Source: Chloroflexota bacterium
GTDB lineage: Bacteria; Chloroflexota; Limnocylindria; Limnocylindrales; CSP1-4
Reading direction: 5' to 3'
DNA length: 54,948 nucleotides
NCBI GenBank assembly: GCA_016191425.1
Contig: JACPOR010000028.1
Location: forward strand, 1 to 54,948
Positions 44,977-54,581 of the stretch are shown here, piece by piece. The notes under the pieces were generated by a model. The model worked only from the letters and a program-made list of their open reading frames with translations. It did no database searches and was not told where the DNA came from. The translations under genes were made by a program, and so were the position numbers. Positions within the stretch are counted from its first letter, which is position 1; each line of letters opens with the position of its first letter.

Positions 44977-46221
44977 ATGCCCGAACCCGAAGGACAGATC
45001 ACCTCCCCGGTTTCCCGACGAACCTTCATCAAGGGCGTCGGCCTGACGGGCGTGGCCGCCTTCCTTGCCGCCTGCGCCCCGGGGAGCGGGGCGACGACGG
45101 CCCCCGCCGCGACCTCGACGGCACCGGGCATGACCACCGGGCCAACGGCGGCGCCCACCCCGCAGACCGTGACGGGACCGCTCAAATGGGCCAACTGGAC
45201 CGCCTATATCGACCTCGTCGGGGCGGCCAGCGACGCCGGCGAGTACCAGCCCGGTTCCTCGCCGACCATCGAGCAGTTCAAGCAGAAGTACGGGATCGAG
45301 GTCGACTACGAGGAGAAGATCAACGACAACCCGTCCTTCATGGCCACGATCAAGCCAGCACTCGTCGCCGGGCTGCCGACGGGTTGGGACCTCATCGTCC
45401 TGACCGACTGGATGGCCGCCAAGGTCATCGCCAGCAACTGGGCCGAGAAGATCGATCAGGCCAACGTCCCGAACTGCGTGAACAACCTGCGGGACGCCCT
45501 GCGCAACCAGACCTGGGACCCCGGCAACGATTACCACTACCCGTGGCAGTCCGGCATGACCGGCGTCGGCTACAACGCAACCGCACTCTCGGAGAACGGG
45601 ATCGCGGCGCCGACCAAGGTCGCCGATCTCTGGGGCATTCCGCCCAACAAGGTCACCTTCCTGACCGAGTCGCGGGACACCGTCGGACTCGCCCTTCTCA
45701 AGCTCGGGATCAAGGCCGATCCGGCCACCGTGACCGACGCCGACCTCCAACGGGTCTACGACGACATCAAGCCCCTGGTGGACCAGGGATTGCGGTTCAC
45801 CGGCAACGACTACCTCCAGGACTTCGGGCAGAAGAAGGTCTGGGCGGCGATGGTCTGGTCCGGTGATCTCGCGTCGTCGGCGGGTGAGGACGACTTCTTC
45901 GTCTTCCCCGAGGAGGGCACGATGATCTGGACCGACAACATGCTCATTCCCAAGGGTGCCGAGAACAAGTACACCGCAGAATTGATGATGGACTTCGTCT
46001 ACGATCCGCCGATCGCAGCGCAGATCGCCGACTGGATCTACTACGTTTCCCCGGTCAAGGGTGCCGCCGAGGAGATCAAGAGCCTCGATCCGGGCGCCGA
46101 GTCGAATCCGCTCCTCTTCCCGCCGGATGACATCGTGGCCAAGCAGCAGAACTTCCAGTTCCTGCCGGATGCCCTCGAGAGCACGATGAACGACCTCTTC
46201 GCCTCCCTGTCGGGCGTCTAG
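44977..46221 (+). CDS. potD: Spermidine/putrescine-type substrate-binding protein (Tat lipoprotein)
   Basis: The 414-residue protein has a twin-arginine signal (SRRTFIKGVG, residues 13-22) ending in a lipobox (LAAC, Cys33), a Thr/Pro/Ala-rich linker and a PotD-type domain (WANWTAYIDL, QFKQKYGIEVDYEEKINDN, WDLIVLTDWMA). The combination suggests export in folded form and lipid anchoring. GGAAGGAG lies eight bases upstream. It should deliver a polyamine to the PotBC channel. Confidence 0.9.
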   Translation: MPEPEGQITSPVSRRTFIKGVGLTGVAAFLAACAPGSGATTAPAATSTAPGMTTGPTAAPTPQTVTGPLKWANWTAYIDLVGAASDAGEYQPGSSPTIEQFKQKYGIEVDYEEKINDNPSFMATIKPALVAGLPTGWDLIVLTDWMAAKVIASNWAEKIDQANVPNCVNNLRDALRNQTWDPGNDYHYPWQSGMTGVGYNATALSENGIAAPTKVADLWGIPPNKVTFLTESRDTVGLALLKLGIKADPATVTDADLQRVYDDIKPLVDQGLRFTGNDYLQDFGQKKVWAAMVWSGDLASSAGEDDFFVFPEEGTMIWTDNMLIPKGAENKYTAELMMDFVYDPPIAAQIADWIYYVSPVKGAAEEIKSLDPGAESNPLLFPPDDIVAKQQNFQFLPDALESTMNDLFASLSGV

Positions 46222-46253
46222 GGCGATACGGCCGGCGCGCCAGGCCACCCCCG

Positions 46254-47150
46254 ATGCGTTCGTCTCGCCCCGTCTCGCCCCGGGCATCACGGGCGTGGCG
46301 TTCGAGGCTGGGCACGGTCACGCCCTACGCGCTCCTCGCCCCAGGCATCCTGTGGCTGCTCATCTTCTACGTCGTGCCCGTCGCCCAGATGTTCATCTTC
46401 TCGATCTCGACGGGTTCACTCGAGACCGGCTTCCAGATCACCTATAGCCTCGACGCGTACACCGAGGGCCTGAGCCGATACGGCGAGCAGTTCGGTAACT
46501 CGCTGGTGTACGGCGGAACCGCCACGATCCTGACCCTGTTGATCGGCTTCCCTGTCGCCTACACGATCGCGTTCCGCGGCGGCCGCTACAAGAACCTGCT
46601 CCTGTTCCTCGTCATCGCCCCATTCTTCACGAGCTTCCTGATCCGGACCATCAGCTGGAAGATCCTGCTGGGCGATGAGGGACCGCTCCTCGGCCCGCTG
46701 AAGCACGTTCTCGGAATCCTGCCGGGTGACGCCAGTCTGGTGTCGACGCCGTACGCGGTCATCGCGGGCCTGACCTACAACTTCCTGCCCTTCATGATCC
46801 TGCCGCTGTACGTGGCTCTCGAGAAGATCGACATCCGGCTGATCGAGGCTGCCAGCGACCTCTACGCATCCCGCTGGGAGGCGTTTCGGCGGATCACCTT
46901 CCCGCTCGCCCTGCCGGGCGTCTTCGCAGGAACCCTCCTGACGTTCATCCCGGCAATGGGTGACTTCGTGAACGCCCAGCTCCTCGGCAGTCCCCAGACG
47001 TCGATGATCGGCAACGTCATCCAGAACCGCTTCCTCATCCAGAACGATTATCCGACGGCTGCGGCCCTGTCCTTCGTCCTCATGGCCGGGATCCTCGTGG
47101 CGGTGCTCGCCTATGCTCGCGTCCTGGGCTCCGAGCAGTTGACCGGCTGA
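46254..47150 (+). CDS. potB: Spermidine/putrescine ABC transporter permease (PotB-like)
   Basis: The 298-residue membrane protein has six helices and an EAA loop, EAASDLYASRWEAFRRITFPLALPG. It is the first of the two channel subunits. No clear Shine-Dalgarno site precedes the ATG, and coupling to the upstream gene is unlikely across 32 bases, so the start could differ slightly. The stop overlaps the potC ATG (TGATG). Confidence 0.9.
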   Translation: MRSSRPVSPRASRAWRSRLGTVTPYALLAPGILWLLIFYVVPVAQMFIFSISTGSLETGFQITYSLDAYTEGLSRYGEQFGNSLVYGGTATILTLLIGFPVAYTIAFRGGRYKNLLLFLVIAPFFTSFLIRTISWKILLGDEGPLLGPLKHVLGILPGDASLVSTPYAVIAGLTYNFLPFMILPLYVALEKIDIRLIEAASDLYASRWEAFRRITFPLALPGVFAGTLLTFIPAMGDFVNAQLLGSPQTSMIGNVIQNRFLIQNDYPTAAALSFVLMAGILVAVLAYARVLGSEQLTG

Positions 47151-48022
47151 TGGCAGCCACCGTCGCCCCCCAGCGATCCACGGGCCGCCTCATGCGCGCC
47201 CTCGAGCATCGGGCCCTGCCGGTCTTCACGGTGCTCGCGATCGGCTATCTCCTCGTCCCGATCATCGTCATGTTCGTGTTCAGCTTCAACCGGGTCGATC
47301 AGTCGCTCGGGGACGGCAAGTTCAACTACCAATGGCATGCCTTCTCCCTCGAAGCCTGGCTCAATCCCCTCGGCTGGCCCGGCCTCGGCAATGCGCTCTA
47401 CGCGAGCCTCTGGATCGCGGTGATGGCGACGATCGGATCGACCATTCTCGGCACGCTGATCGGCCTGGCGCTGACCCGCTATGCCTTCCGGGGCCGCGGA
47501 ATGATCAACAGCCTGATCTTCCTGCCGATGGCCACGCCGGAGCTCGTCATGGGGTCGAGCCTGGGCATCCTCTTCGTCGCGACCGCCCTGCCACCGCTCC
47601 GGGGCGCCGTCCCGACACTCTTCCCGTTCGGGATCTCGACCATCCTCATCGCCCACGTCATGTTCAACATCAGCTACGTCGTGGTCACGGTGAAGGCTCG
47701 ATTGGCGGGCTTCGATCGCCGCCTCGAAGAGGCCGCGATGGATCTCGGCGCGAACGAATGGACGACCTTCTGGCGGGTGACCTTTCCCCTGATCTTTCCG
47801 GGGATCATGGCGGCGGCGCTGCTCGCCTTTTCGCTCTCGATCGACGACTTCATCATCACCAGCTTCGTCTCCGGCACGCAGAACACGTTCCCGATCTGGG
47901 TCTATGGGATCATCCGGAACGCCCTGCCGCCGCAGATCAACGTGATCGGGTCGATCATCTTCCTGGTGGCCGTCCTCTTGGTCGCGTCGTCGACGCTGCG
48001 GACCGGACGCCCGCCACGTTGA
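47150..48022 (+). CDS. potC: Spermidine/putrescine ABC transporter permease (PotC-like)
   Basis: The 290-residue membrane protein has six helices and the EAA loop EAAMDLGANEWTTFWRVTFPLIFPG. It forms the second channel subunit. The ATG overlaps the potB stop by one base, indicating coupling. It is followed 62 bases later by the aminotransferase gene. Confidence 0.9.
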   Translation: MAATVAPQRSTGRLMRALEHRALPVFTVLAIGYLLVPIIVMFVFSFNRVDQSLGDGKFNYQWHAFSLEAWLNPLGWPGLGNALYASLWIAVMATIGSTILGTLIGLALTRYAFRGRGMINSLIFLPMATPELVMGSSLGILFVATALPPLRGAVPTLFPFGISTILIAHVMFNISYVVVTVKARLAGFDRRLEEAAMDLGANEWTTFWRVTFPLIFPGIMAAALLAFSLSIDDFIITSFVSGTQNTFPIWVYGIIRNALPPQINVIGSIIFLVAVLLVASSTLRTGRPPR

Positions 48023-48083
48023 CGGACCCGCGGATCAGCAGGGCACCGACTCGCCCCGCCCGATCTGCTCTGGAGGCACACCA

Positions 48084-49406
48084 ATGACCGTCGACGCCGC
48101 CCCAGGTTCGCCCAGCGCCTTCCCGGATCATGGCGCGATCCCGCCTGTCTGGAGCAGGATCACGAACATCGAGGTGGATCACGGCGAGGGTTCGTGGCTG
48201 ATCACGCCGGAGGGCGATCGGTATCTCGATTACTCGTCCGGCATCGGCGTGACGAACACCGGACACGCCCATCCCCGGGTCGTCAGGGCGGTCCAGGCCC
48301 AGGCTGCCAAGCTGTTGCATGGCCAGCAGAACATCGTCTATCACGAGGCGGGCCTCCGCCTGTACGAGCGACTTGCCGGATTGCTGCCCGGCGGGCCGTG
48401 GAGTGCCTTCCTCTCCAACTCCGGGGCCGAGGCCGTCGAAGCGGCGGTCAAGCTCGCCCGGGTGGCAACGGGCCGTCCGGTGATCATCAGCTTCCGGGGC
48501 GGCTTCCACGGCCGAACCGCCCAGACGATGGCCCTGACGACCGCCAAGGACGTCTACCGGGCGGCCTTCGAGCCACTCCCCGGGTCCGTGTACCACACGA
48601 AGTTCCCGTACTGCTACCGGGCAGCCGGCGGCCCCCACGCCCCCGACGCGGACTGCACCTGCGACTGGGAGGCGGAGCTCGACCTCCTGTTCCACCAGGT
48701 CATCTATCCCAGCCGGGTCGCGGCCATCATCGTCGAGCCGGTCCAGGGCGAGGGCGGCTACATCGTCCCGCCTCCGACCTTCCTGCCCCGCCTCCGGGAG
48801 ATCACCCGGCGCCACGGGATCCTCCTCATCGCCGACGAGGTCCAGACGGGCTTCGGCCGAACCGGCGAGCTGTTCGCGGTCCAGCATTGGGGCGTGGATC
48901 CGGACATCCTCGTCATGGCCAAGGGCATTGCGTCCGGCCTGCCGCTGTCCGGGATCCTCGCCCGCACGGACGTCCTTGCGGCCTTCGCGCCGGGCACGCA
49001 TGGCGGGACCTACGGCGGCAACGTGGTGTCGTGCGCGGCGGCGCTGGCCACGCTCGACGTGATCGAGGACGAGGACCTGGTGGCCAATGCCCGTGCCAGG
49101 GGCTCCCAGTTCATCGGTGGCCTGCGCGAACTGCAGGCCGACCATCCCGTGATCGGGGATGTGCGTGGGCTCGGCTGCATGATCGCGATGGAACTGGTGA
49201 GACCGGACGAGGGCGATGGGCGCACGCCCGACGCTGATCTCACGAAGCGGGTGATCGCGGGGGCTCTCGAGCGCCGCCTGATCGTGCTGTCGGCCGGCTC
49301 GTATGGCAACGTGTCACGGATCATTCCCCCGCTCGTCACGACCGCCGACGAGATTGACCTCGCGCTCTCGATCCTCGAGGACAGCCTCCGGGCGGCGGGC
49401 GGATGA
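48084..49406 (+). CDS. Class III aminotransferase (4-aminobutyrate type)
   Basis: The 440-residue PLP enzyme has SNSGAEAVEAAVKLAR, the aspartate motif ADEVQTGFGRTG (Asp251) and the PLP lysine in LVMAKGIASGLP (Lys280). Its layout fits 4-aminobutyrate or putrescine aminotransferases. With the Pot importer just upstream it plausibly converts a polyamine-derived amine to its semialdehyde. A His/Cys-rich segment (YCYRAAGGPHAPDADCTCDW, about residues 177-196) is unusual for the family. GGAGG lies seven bases before the ATG. Confidence 0.88.
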   Translation: MTVDAAPGSPSAFPDHGAIPPVWSRITNIEVDHGEGSWLITPEGDRYLDYSSGIGVTNTGHAHPRVVRAVQAQAAKLLHGQQNIVYHEAGLRLYERLAGLLPGGPWSAFLSNSGAEAVEAAVKLARVATGRPVIISFRGGFHGRTAQTMALTTAKDVYRAAFEPLPGSVYHTKFPYCYRAAGGPHAPDADCTCDWEAELDLLFHQVIYPSRVAAIIVEPVQGEGGYIVPPPTFLPRLREITRRHGILLIADEVQTGFGRTGELFAVQHWGVDPDILVMAKGIASGLPLSGILARTDVLAAFAPGTHGGTYGGNVVSCAAALATLDVIEDEDLVANARARGSQFIGGLRELQADHPVIGDVRGLGCMIAMELVRPDEGDGRTPDADLTKRVIAGALERRLIVLSAGSYGNVSRIIPPLVTTADEIDLALSILEDSLRAAGG

Positions 49407-49852
49407 CACCCCAGGCGGGCGATCCGATCGATCGCCTCTCGCCGGGAGCTCGCGATCGTCTCGACCGATTCGCCGAGGCCTTCCAGCTCCTCGACAGTGA
49501 CCTCTACACGGTCTTCGCGGCATCGTCCCATGACCCCGAGGACCGCATGGCGGCCCTCGCGCGAGTTCAGGAGCTGATCGGGCAGGGTCCGCGGCGCGAG
49601 GGCGTCCTCGCCGCCCTGTCGGAATTTCGTGAGTTCGCCGTCCGGTCCGCCACCGAAGCGCTCGGTGGTTCCAATGCCGCCCTGTTGACTCGCACCAACG
49701 TGGCGACAGCTGAGGACCGGGTCCGATTCCTCGCCAGCCTCGAACTCGCGGTGGTGACGGTGATCCTGTGGGACGAGATCGAGCCGGAGGAACGGGCGCA
49801 ATTCCTGGGCCCGTGGGAGGAGATGGCGGAACAGGCTTCCGGGACGAGTTGA
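49403..49852 (+). CDS. Hypothetical protein coupled to the aminotransferase
   Basis: The 149-residue protein is mainly helical and acidic, with no membrane segment or signal. The best-looking stretches are RDRLDRFAEAFQLLDSDLYTVFAAS and VTVILWDEIEPEERAQFLGPWEEM. Its ATG overlaps the aminotransferase stop (ATGA), so it belongs to the same operon. I recognise no family and propose no function. Confidence 0.7.
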   Translation: MTPQAGDPIDRLSPGARDRLDRFAEAFQLLDSDLYTVFAASSHDPEDRMAALARVQELIGQGPRREGVLAALSEFREFAVRSATEALGGSNAALLTRTNVATAEDRVRFLASLELAVVTVILWDEIEPEERAQFLGPWEEMAEQASGTS

Positions 49853-50029
49853 CCGTGGTCGCGCCTCGACGCCATCGCCGCGCGCCCGTCCTCATCGCGT
49901 GCGTTGATGGGACCGCGGTCGGCCCGTGCGGCTCGACCTGGCGTGACCGATCCGCCCGACCTGCCGCGTCGGCAGGCTGCGCCGCAGCTCAACCGCAGAC
50001 GAGCGCCTGCCGCCGGTCCGGCTCGGATC

Positions 50030-50914
50030 TCATTCGGCGGTCGTTCCGCTCCCGCTCCCCAGCAGGGTCACGACCGTGTCGTGAAGCGCGCCGTTCGTCG
50101 CCAAAGTCGTCCCGCGATGGAAGGTCCGGCGACCGGAGAAGTCCGTAACGCGACCGCCCGCTTCCTCGACGAGCACGCTCGGTGCCGCGATGTCCCAGAT
50201 GGACAGGCCGACCTCGAGCATGACCTCAGCTGCGCCCTCGGCGAGCAGGGTGTAGCCCCAGAAATCACCGAACCCGCGCTCGCGCCAGGACGCCTGCAGC
50301 AGGTGCATGAAGCCCGGCGCCTCGCCCGACGCAATCACGTCCTGCGTCCCCGCGTAGATGACCTGCGCATCCGCCAGGACGGAGATTCGGCTGACCCGAA
50401 GGCGACGCGGCGTGCCCTGCCTGTCCGTGCCGGAGAGGGGGCCGGCGCCCCACGCTCCCCCACCCCGCCAGGCAAACCAGCGGCCCCCGAGCGCTGGGGC
50501 GGAGATGATCCCGGCCTGGAGCTCGCCATCCCGTTCAACCCCCATCAGGGTGGCGAAGACGGGGATGCCGCGAAGGTAGTTATGGGTCCCGTCGATCGGG
50601 TCCACGAACCAACGCACCGACGCGCCGGCGGATTCGGCGCCGAACTCCTCGCCCACGACCCCATGGCCGGGATACGCGTCCGTGATCCGCTCGCGCAGCA
50701 ACCGTTCGACGGCCGTGTCGGCCTCGGTCACGAAGGACCGATCCGGTTTTTGCGCCGTCACCGGGTTTCGCCGGAAGTGGCCCAGGGCGATCGCATCGGC
50801 CGCATCGCACCAGCCGAGTGCCGAGTCCACCCAGCCCCTTAACTCGGCGTCGGATCCATTCCGGAGCGACGCGCTCCACTCGGCGCCGAAGCCCTGGCGC
50901 GCGGGCGACGTCAC
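50030..50914 (-). CDS. Inositol monophosphatase / histidinol-phosphatase family protein
   Basis: The 294-residue protein has the metal sites GVVGEEFG (about residue 87) and WFVDPIDGTHNYLRG (102-116) and the C-terminal WDIAAPSVLVEEAGG. It removes phosphate from a small monophosphate with Mg2+. The HisN branch is a possible alternative, since GTHNY is common in both. It overlaps the upstream dehydrogenase by four bases (GTGA). Confidence 0.87.
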   Translation of the reverse strand: MTSPARQGFGAEWSASLRNGSDAELRGWVDSALGWCDAADAIALGHFRRNPVTAQKPDRSFVTEADTAVERLLRERITDAYPGHGVVGEEFGAESAGASVRWFVDPIDGTHNYLRGIPVFATLMGVERDGELQAGIISAPALGGRWFAWRGGGAWGAGPLSGTDRQGTPRRLRVSRISVLADAQVIYAGTQDVIASGEAPGFMHLLQASWRERGFGDFWGYTLLAEGAAEVMLEVGLSIWDIAAPSVLVEEAGGRVTDFSGRRTFHRGTTLATNGALHDTVVTLLGSGSGTTAE

Positions 50915-53385
50915 GACTTGATCCTCGAAGCCTCCGGGTCCCAGAGAGGTTCTCGCATGACCTCGAAACCCGTCCAGACCCCGAAGATGTCGATGTCGCC
51001 GCGAACTCCGATCGCGGCCTCGTCGGGCGGCAGGTAGGCGTAGGCGATGGACCGTTCGACGGCGAACCCGTACCCCCCAGACGTGACGCGACCGACGATC
51101 TGGCCGTCAATCCGCACCGGTTCGTTGCCGAGGGCGACGGAGCGGGGGTCGTCCAGGACCAGGCACCGGAGGCGCTTGCGCGGCCCGCTGGCCTTCGCCG
51201 CGATGAGTGCGTCACGGCCGAGAAAGTCGCTCCCCTTGTCGAGATGCACCGCGAACCCGAGGCCGGCCTCGTAGGGAGTCTCCTCGGGCGTGATGTCGGC
51301 GGACCAGACGCGGTAGCCCTTCTCGAGCCGGAGGGCGTCGATCGAGCGGTACCCGCACGCCACGAGCCCATGGGCACCCCCGGCCGCCCAGAGCGTGTTC
51401 CAGAGCGCCCGTCCGTACTCGGCCGGCGGGTAGAGCTCCCAGCCCAGCTCCCCGACGTACGTGACGCGGAGCGCGAGGACCGGCACCTCCGCGATCGTGA
51501 TCTCGCGGGCCGTCATGTAGGGAAAGCCCGCGTCCGAGACATCGTCCTTCGTCAGCGGCGCCAGGATGTCCCGCGCCCGCGGCCCCCACAGCCCGAAGCA
51601 GGCCCGGGCGGACGTGACGTCGCGCACCCGGACGCCGCCGCCCGTGCCGGCGTCTGCGGGGAGGTGCTTGCGGATCCAGCCCAGGTCGTGATTCCCGAAC
51701 GCCGTCCCGGTGATGATGAGGAATCGGTCGTCCGCGAGGCGGGTGACGGTGAAGTCGCACTCGATCCCGCCGCGCCGGTTGAGCATCTGGGTGTAGACGA
51801 TCGAGCCCGCCGGCCGGTCGATGTCGTTCGCGCAGAGGTGCTGGAGGAAGCCAAGGGCACCCTCGCCCTCGACCTCGATCTTGGCGAAGCTCGATTCATC
51901 GAACAGTCCCGCGTTCCGGCGAGTTGCCAGCGCCTCGGCGCCGATCGCGGGGCTCCAGTGTTCGCCCGCCCAGCCGCGTGGCCGCAGCGCGTCGAGGGTC
52001 GCCCGGTCGCTGACGCCGGCGCCCTCCTCGTTCGGAGTGAACCAGTTCGGGCGCTCCCACATCGACTTCTCGCCGAACACGGCGCCGAGGGCCTTGAGCT
52101 CCTCGTAGGCCGGCGACAGGCGGAGGGGTCGAGCGGCCGTCCGCTCCTCGTTCGGGTAGTGGATGTCGTAGTACGTCGCGTAGTTCTCGTACGTCCGGGC
52201 GAGCGTGAGCTTCTGGCTCCGGTACTGCCCGCCGAAGCGCCGGATGTCCATCTTCCAGAGGTCGAGCTCGGGCTCGCCGTCGACGATCCAGCGGGCCATC
52301 TGCTGGCCGATCCCGCCGGTCCCGGCGATGCCGTGGGCGCAGAACCCGGCCGCCACGAAGAACCCACGAACCTCGCTCTCGCCCAGGATGAACTCGTTAT
52401 CCGGCGTGAACGCCTCGGGGCCGTTGATCATCCGGGTGACGCCGGCATCGGCGATTGCCGGCACGCGCCGGATGGCGCCCTCCATGATCGATTCGAAGCG
52501 CGGCCAGTCGGGGTCGAGGAGGCGGTGGTTGAAGTCGGCCGGCACCCAGTCCAGGGACCAGGGGGCCGGGTCCCGCTCGTAACCGCCCATGCAGAGGCCG
52601 CCGACCTCCTCGCGGAAGTAGCACAGGTTGTCCGGGTCGCGCATCGCCGGCAGGCCCGGATGGACGCCGTCGATAGCATGGGTGAAGAGGTACTGGTGGG
52701 CCATCGGAATGATCGGGATGGTCACCCCCGCCAGGCGGCCGATCTCCGGGGCATACATGCCCCCGGCATTGACGACGACATCGGCGGCGATGGTCGATCG
52801 AGTCCCGTCCCGCGCCTCGATCTCGACGTCGCGGACGCGCCCGCGATCCACCGTGATGCCGACGACGCGGGTGTGTTGACGGACCTGCACGCCGCGGGTG
52901 CGGGCCCCGGCCGCGAGGGCCATGGCCAGTCCGGACGGGTCGAGCCAACCGTCCGTGGGCAGCCAGACGGCCCCGAGGACGCCGTCGAGGGTCATCAGCG
53001 GGAAGCGATCCCGGGCTTCCTGGGCCGAGATGAGCTCAAGGGGCAGCCCGAACGTCTTCGCCCAGCCTGCCTGGCGCTGCAATTCCTCGTATCGCGCCCG
53101 GGTCGACGCGAGTCGCAATGATCCGACCTCGTGCCACGACACGTCGACGCCGGTCTCCGCCGACAGTCGCCGGTACAGGTCGACGCCGTACATCATCATC
53201 CGGGTAAGGGTCACGCTGGACCGGAGCTGCCCGACCAGGCCGGCGCTGTGGAATGTGGAGCCGGAGGTCAGCTCCGCACGGTCGACGAGGACGACGTCGG
53301 TCCACCCCAGCTCCGCAAGGTGGAAGGCGATCGACGTCCCCCCGATACCGCCGCCGATGATCACCGCCCGGGCCTGATCCGCCAT
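50911..53385 (-). CDS. FAD-dependent N-methylamine dehydrogenase with GcvT domain (dimethylglycine/sarcosine type)
   Basis: The 824-residue protein has an N-terminal DAO domain (FAD motif GGGIGG, residues 11-16), LTSGSTFHSAGLVGQLR with His46 at the position that carries covalent FAD in dimethylglycine dehydrogenase, an FAO_M middle segment and C-terminal GCV_T and GCV_T_C domains that bind folate. It should oxidise an N-methyl group and pass formaldehyde-level carbon to tetrahydrofolate. ATG 53385 has GGGGAG about eleven bases upstream. It lies next to a choline-kinase-like gene, pointing to choline/betaine breakdown, which is inference. Confidence 0.85.
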   Translation of the reverse strand: MADQARAVIIGGGIGGTSIAFHLAELGWTDVVLVDRAELTSGSTFHSAGLVGQLRSSVTLTRMMMYGVDLYRRLSAETGVDVSWHEVGSLRLASTRARYEELQRQAGWAKTFGLPLELISAQEARDRFPLMTLDGVLGAVWLPTDGWLDPSGLAMALAAGARTRGVQVRQHTRVVGITVDRGRVRDVEIEARDGTRSTIAADVVVNAGGMYAPEIGRLAGVTIPIIPMAHQYLFTHAIDGVHPGLPAMRDPDNLCYFREEVGGLCMGGYERDPAPWSLDWVPADFNHRLLDPDWPRFESIMEGAIRRVPAIADAGVTRMINGPEAFTPDNEFILGESEVRGFFVAAGFCAHGIAGTGGIGQQMARWIVDGEPELDLWKMDIRRFGGQYRSQKLTLARTYENYATYYDIHYPNEERTAARPLRLSPAYEELKALGAVFGEKSMWERPNWFTPNEEGAGVSDRATLDALRPRGWAGEHWSPAIGAEALATRRNAGLFDESSFAKIEVEGEGALGFLQHLCANDIDRPAGSIVYTQMLNRRGGIECDFTVTRLADDRFLIITGTAFGNHDLGWIRKHLPADAGTGGGVRVRDVTSARACFGLWGPRARDILAPLTKDDVSDAGFPYMTAREITIAEVPVLALRVTYVGELGWELYPPAEYGRALWNTLWAAGGAHGLVACGYRSIDALRLEKGYRVWSADITPEETPYEAGLGFAVHLDKGSDFLGRDALIAAKASGPRKRLRCLVLDDPRSVALGNEPVRIDGQIVGRVTSGGYGFAVERSIAYAYLPPDEAAIGVRGDIDIFGVWTGFEVMREPLWDPEASRIKS

Positions 53386-53568
53386 GTGCGTGTCGTCTCC
53401 CCTTCGCCGATCCCGTGAGCCGCCGACCCGCGCCGAGATCGGATGTCGGGCACAGGGTACCGAGCGAAACACGGCGACGTGAGGTGGGTGCGCCAGCATG
53501 AGTGGTGCGGACGTCGGGCGGCGGCCCGAAGTGGCTCCGTGAAGCGGCCGCGTGACACGCGGCTCGTG

Positions 53569-53574
53569 TACGCT
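53569..53574 (+). promoter_or_regulatory. -10-like box before the choline-kinase-like gene (TACGCT)
   Basis: TACGCT would start transcription near 53581, about 27 bases before the GTG at 53608. Unlike the leaderless cases it leaves room for the GGAGG ribosome site. Confidence 0.4.
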
Positions 53575-53607
53575 CGCGACCGGTCAACGTTCGGAGGCCC
53601 GCGCATC

Positions 53608-54513
53608 GTGGATCCGTCAGTCGAGGACGTCATTGGCGCCATCCCGTCATGGGCCGGCGCGCACGTCAGCGCGACTCCGATCGTGGCGGGCCTGACGAAT
53701 CGCAACTTCCGCGTCGTAGTCGACGACGTACCACACTTTGTGCGGATCCCCGGCGTGGCCACGGACCTGCTCGCCGTCGATCGGGGCAACGAGCTTGCCA
53801 ATACCAGGGCCGCCGCGGTGGCCGGCGCCGGTGCTCGCGTGCTACACCACCTGCCCGAGTGGGACGTGATCGTGCTTGAGTGGCTGAACGCGCAGACGAT
53901 GTCCAACGCGGCATTTCGGGCACCCGATGCGCCGAGCCGCATCGCGGAATCCCTGCGCCGGCTCCATGCCGGTCCGCGGTTCCGGGACGACTTCAACATG
54001 GTCGCCTTGTCGAGCCGCTATCTCGGCGTCATCGACGAGCGCGGCATTCCCGTCCCGGACGGATACCTCGACCACCTGGCTGCGGTTCCGCGCATCGACG
54101 CGGCCCTGCGAGCCCACCCACTGCCGACGGTCCCGTGCCACAACGACCTGCTGGCCGAGAACTACCTCGACGATGGCCGCCGACTCTGGATCGTCGACTA
54201 CGAATACAGCGGCAACAACGATCCGACCTTCGAGCTCGGCAACACGGCCCAGGAGCTCGCATTCGACGAGGAGCGGTTACGCGAACTGGTCGCCGCCTAC
54301 TTCGGGGCCGCAACACCCGCGCTGATGGCCCGCTGTCGGCTCCAGATGATCATGTCCGATGTCGGCTGGACCCTCTGGGCCGCGATTCAGGCCCGCATCT
54401 CCCCCATCGACTTCGACTTCTGGGCCTGGGCCGTGGAACGCTGGAACCGGGCCCAGGCGATGATCGACGGGGCTGATTTCGAGGCCTGGCTGGCAGAGAC
54501 CGCGGCCGGCTGA
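53608..54513 (+). CDS. Choline/ethanolamine-kinase-like phosphotransferase
   Basis: The 301-residue protein has the aminoglycoside-phosphotransferase/choline-kinase fold: GLTNRNFRVVVDD near residue 28, the catalytic loop CHNDLLAENYLDD (about 178-190) and the metal-binding IVDYEYSGNNDPTFELGN. The Asp-rich YEYSGNND pattern favours choline/ethanolamine kinase over drug kinases. GTG 53608 is chosen because GGAGG lies ten bases upstream. It diverges from the N-methylamine dehydrogenase gene. Confidence 0.87.
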   Translation: MDPSVEDVIGAIPSWAGAHVSATPIVAGLTNRNFRVVVDDVPHFVRIPGVATDLLAVDRGNELANTRAAAVAGAGARVLHHLPEWDVIVLEWLNAQTMSNAAFRAPDAPSRIAESLRRLHAGPRFRDDFNMVALSSRYLGVIDERGIPVPDGYLDHLAAVPRIDAALRAHPLPTVPCHNDLLAENYLDDGRRLWIVDYEYSGNNDPTFELGNTAQELAFDEERLRELVAAYFGAATPALMARCRLQMIMSDVGWTLWAAIQARISPIDFDFWAWAVERWNRAQAMIDGADFEAWLAETAAG

Positions 54514-54558
54514 CGGGGACCGGGGCCGGCTGACGGGGACCGTGGCCGGCTGTCGGAT
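54499..54558. repeat. 20-base tandem repeat spanning the phosphotransferase stop
   Basis: Copies at 54499-54518, 54519-54538 and 54539-54558 are variants of ACCGCGGCCGGCTGACGGGG. The first copy contains the TGA stop at 54511-54513. Confidence 0.8.
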
Positions 54559-54581
54559 GGAAACCGGCCGCATACCGGCGT

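Noticed and set aside
50818-53121. A long open frame antisense to the N-methylamine dehydrogenase gene
   Set aside because: It is the complement of a strongly conserved gene in a high-GC region, and its translation shows no family pattern.
53443-53607. Longer upstream starts for the choline-kinase-like gene, and a leaderless start
   Set aside because: GGAGG lies ten bases before GTG 53608 and the conserved fold begins soon after; no start codon lies six bases after the TACGCT box.
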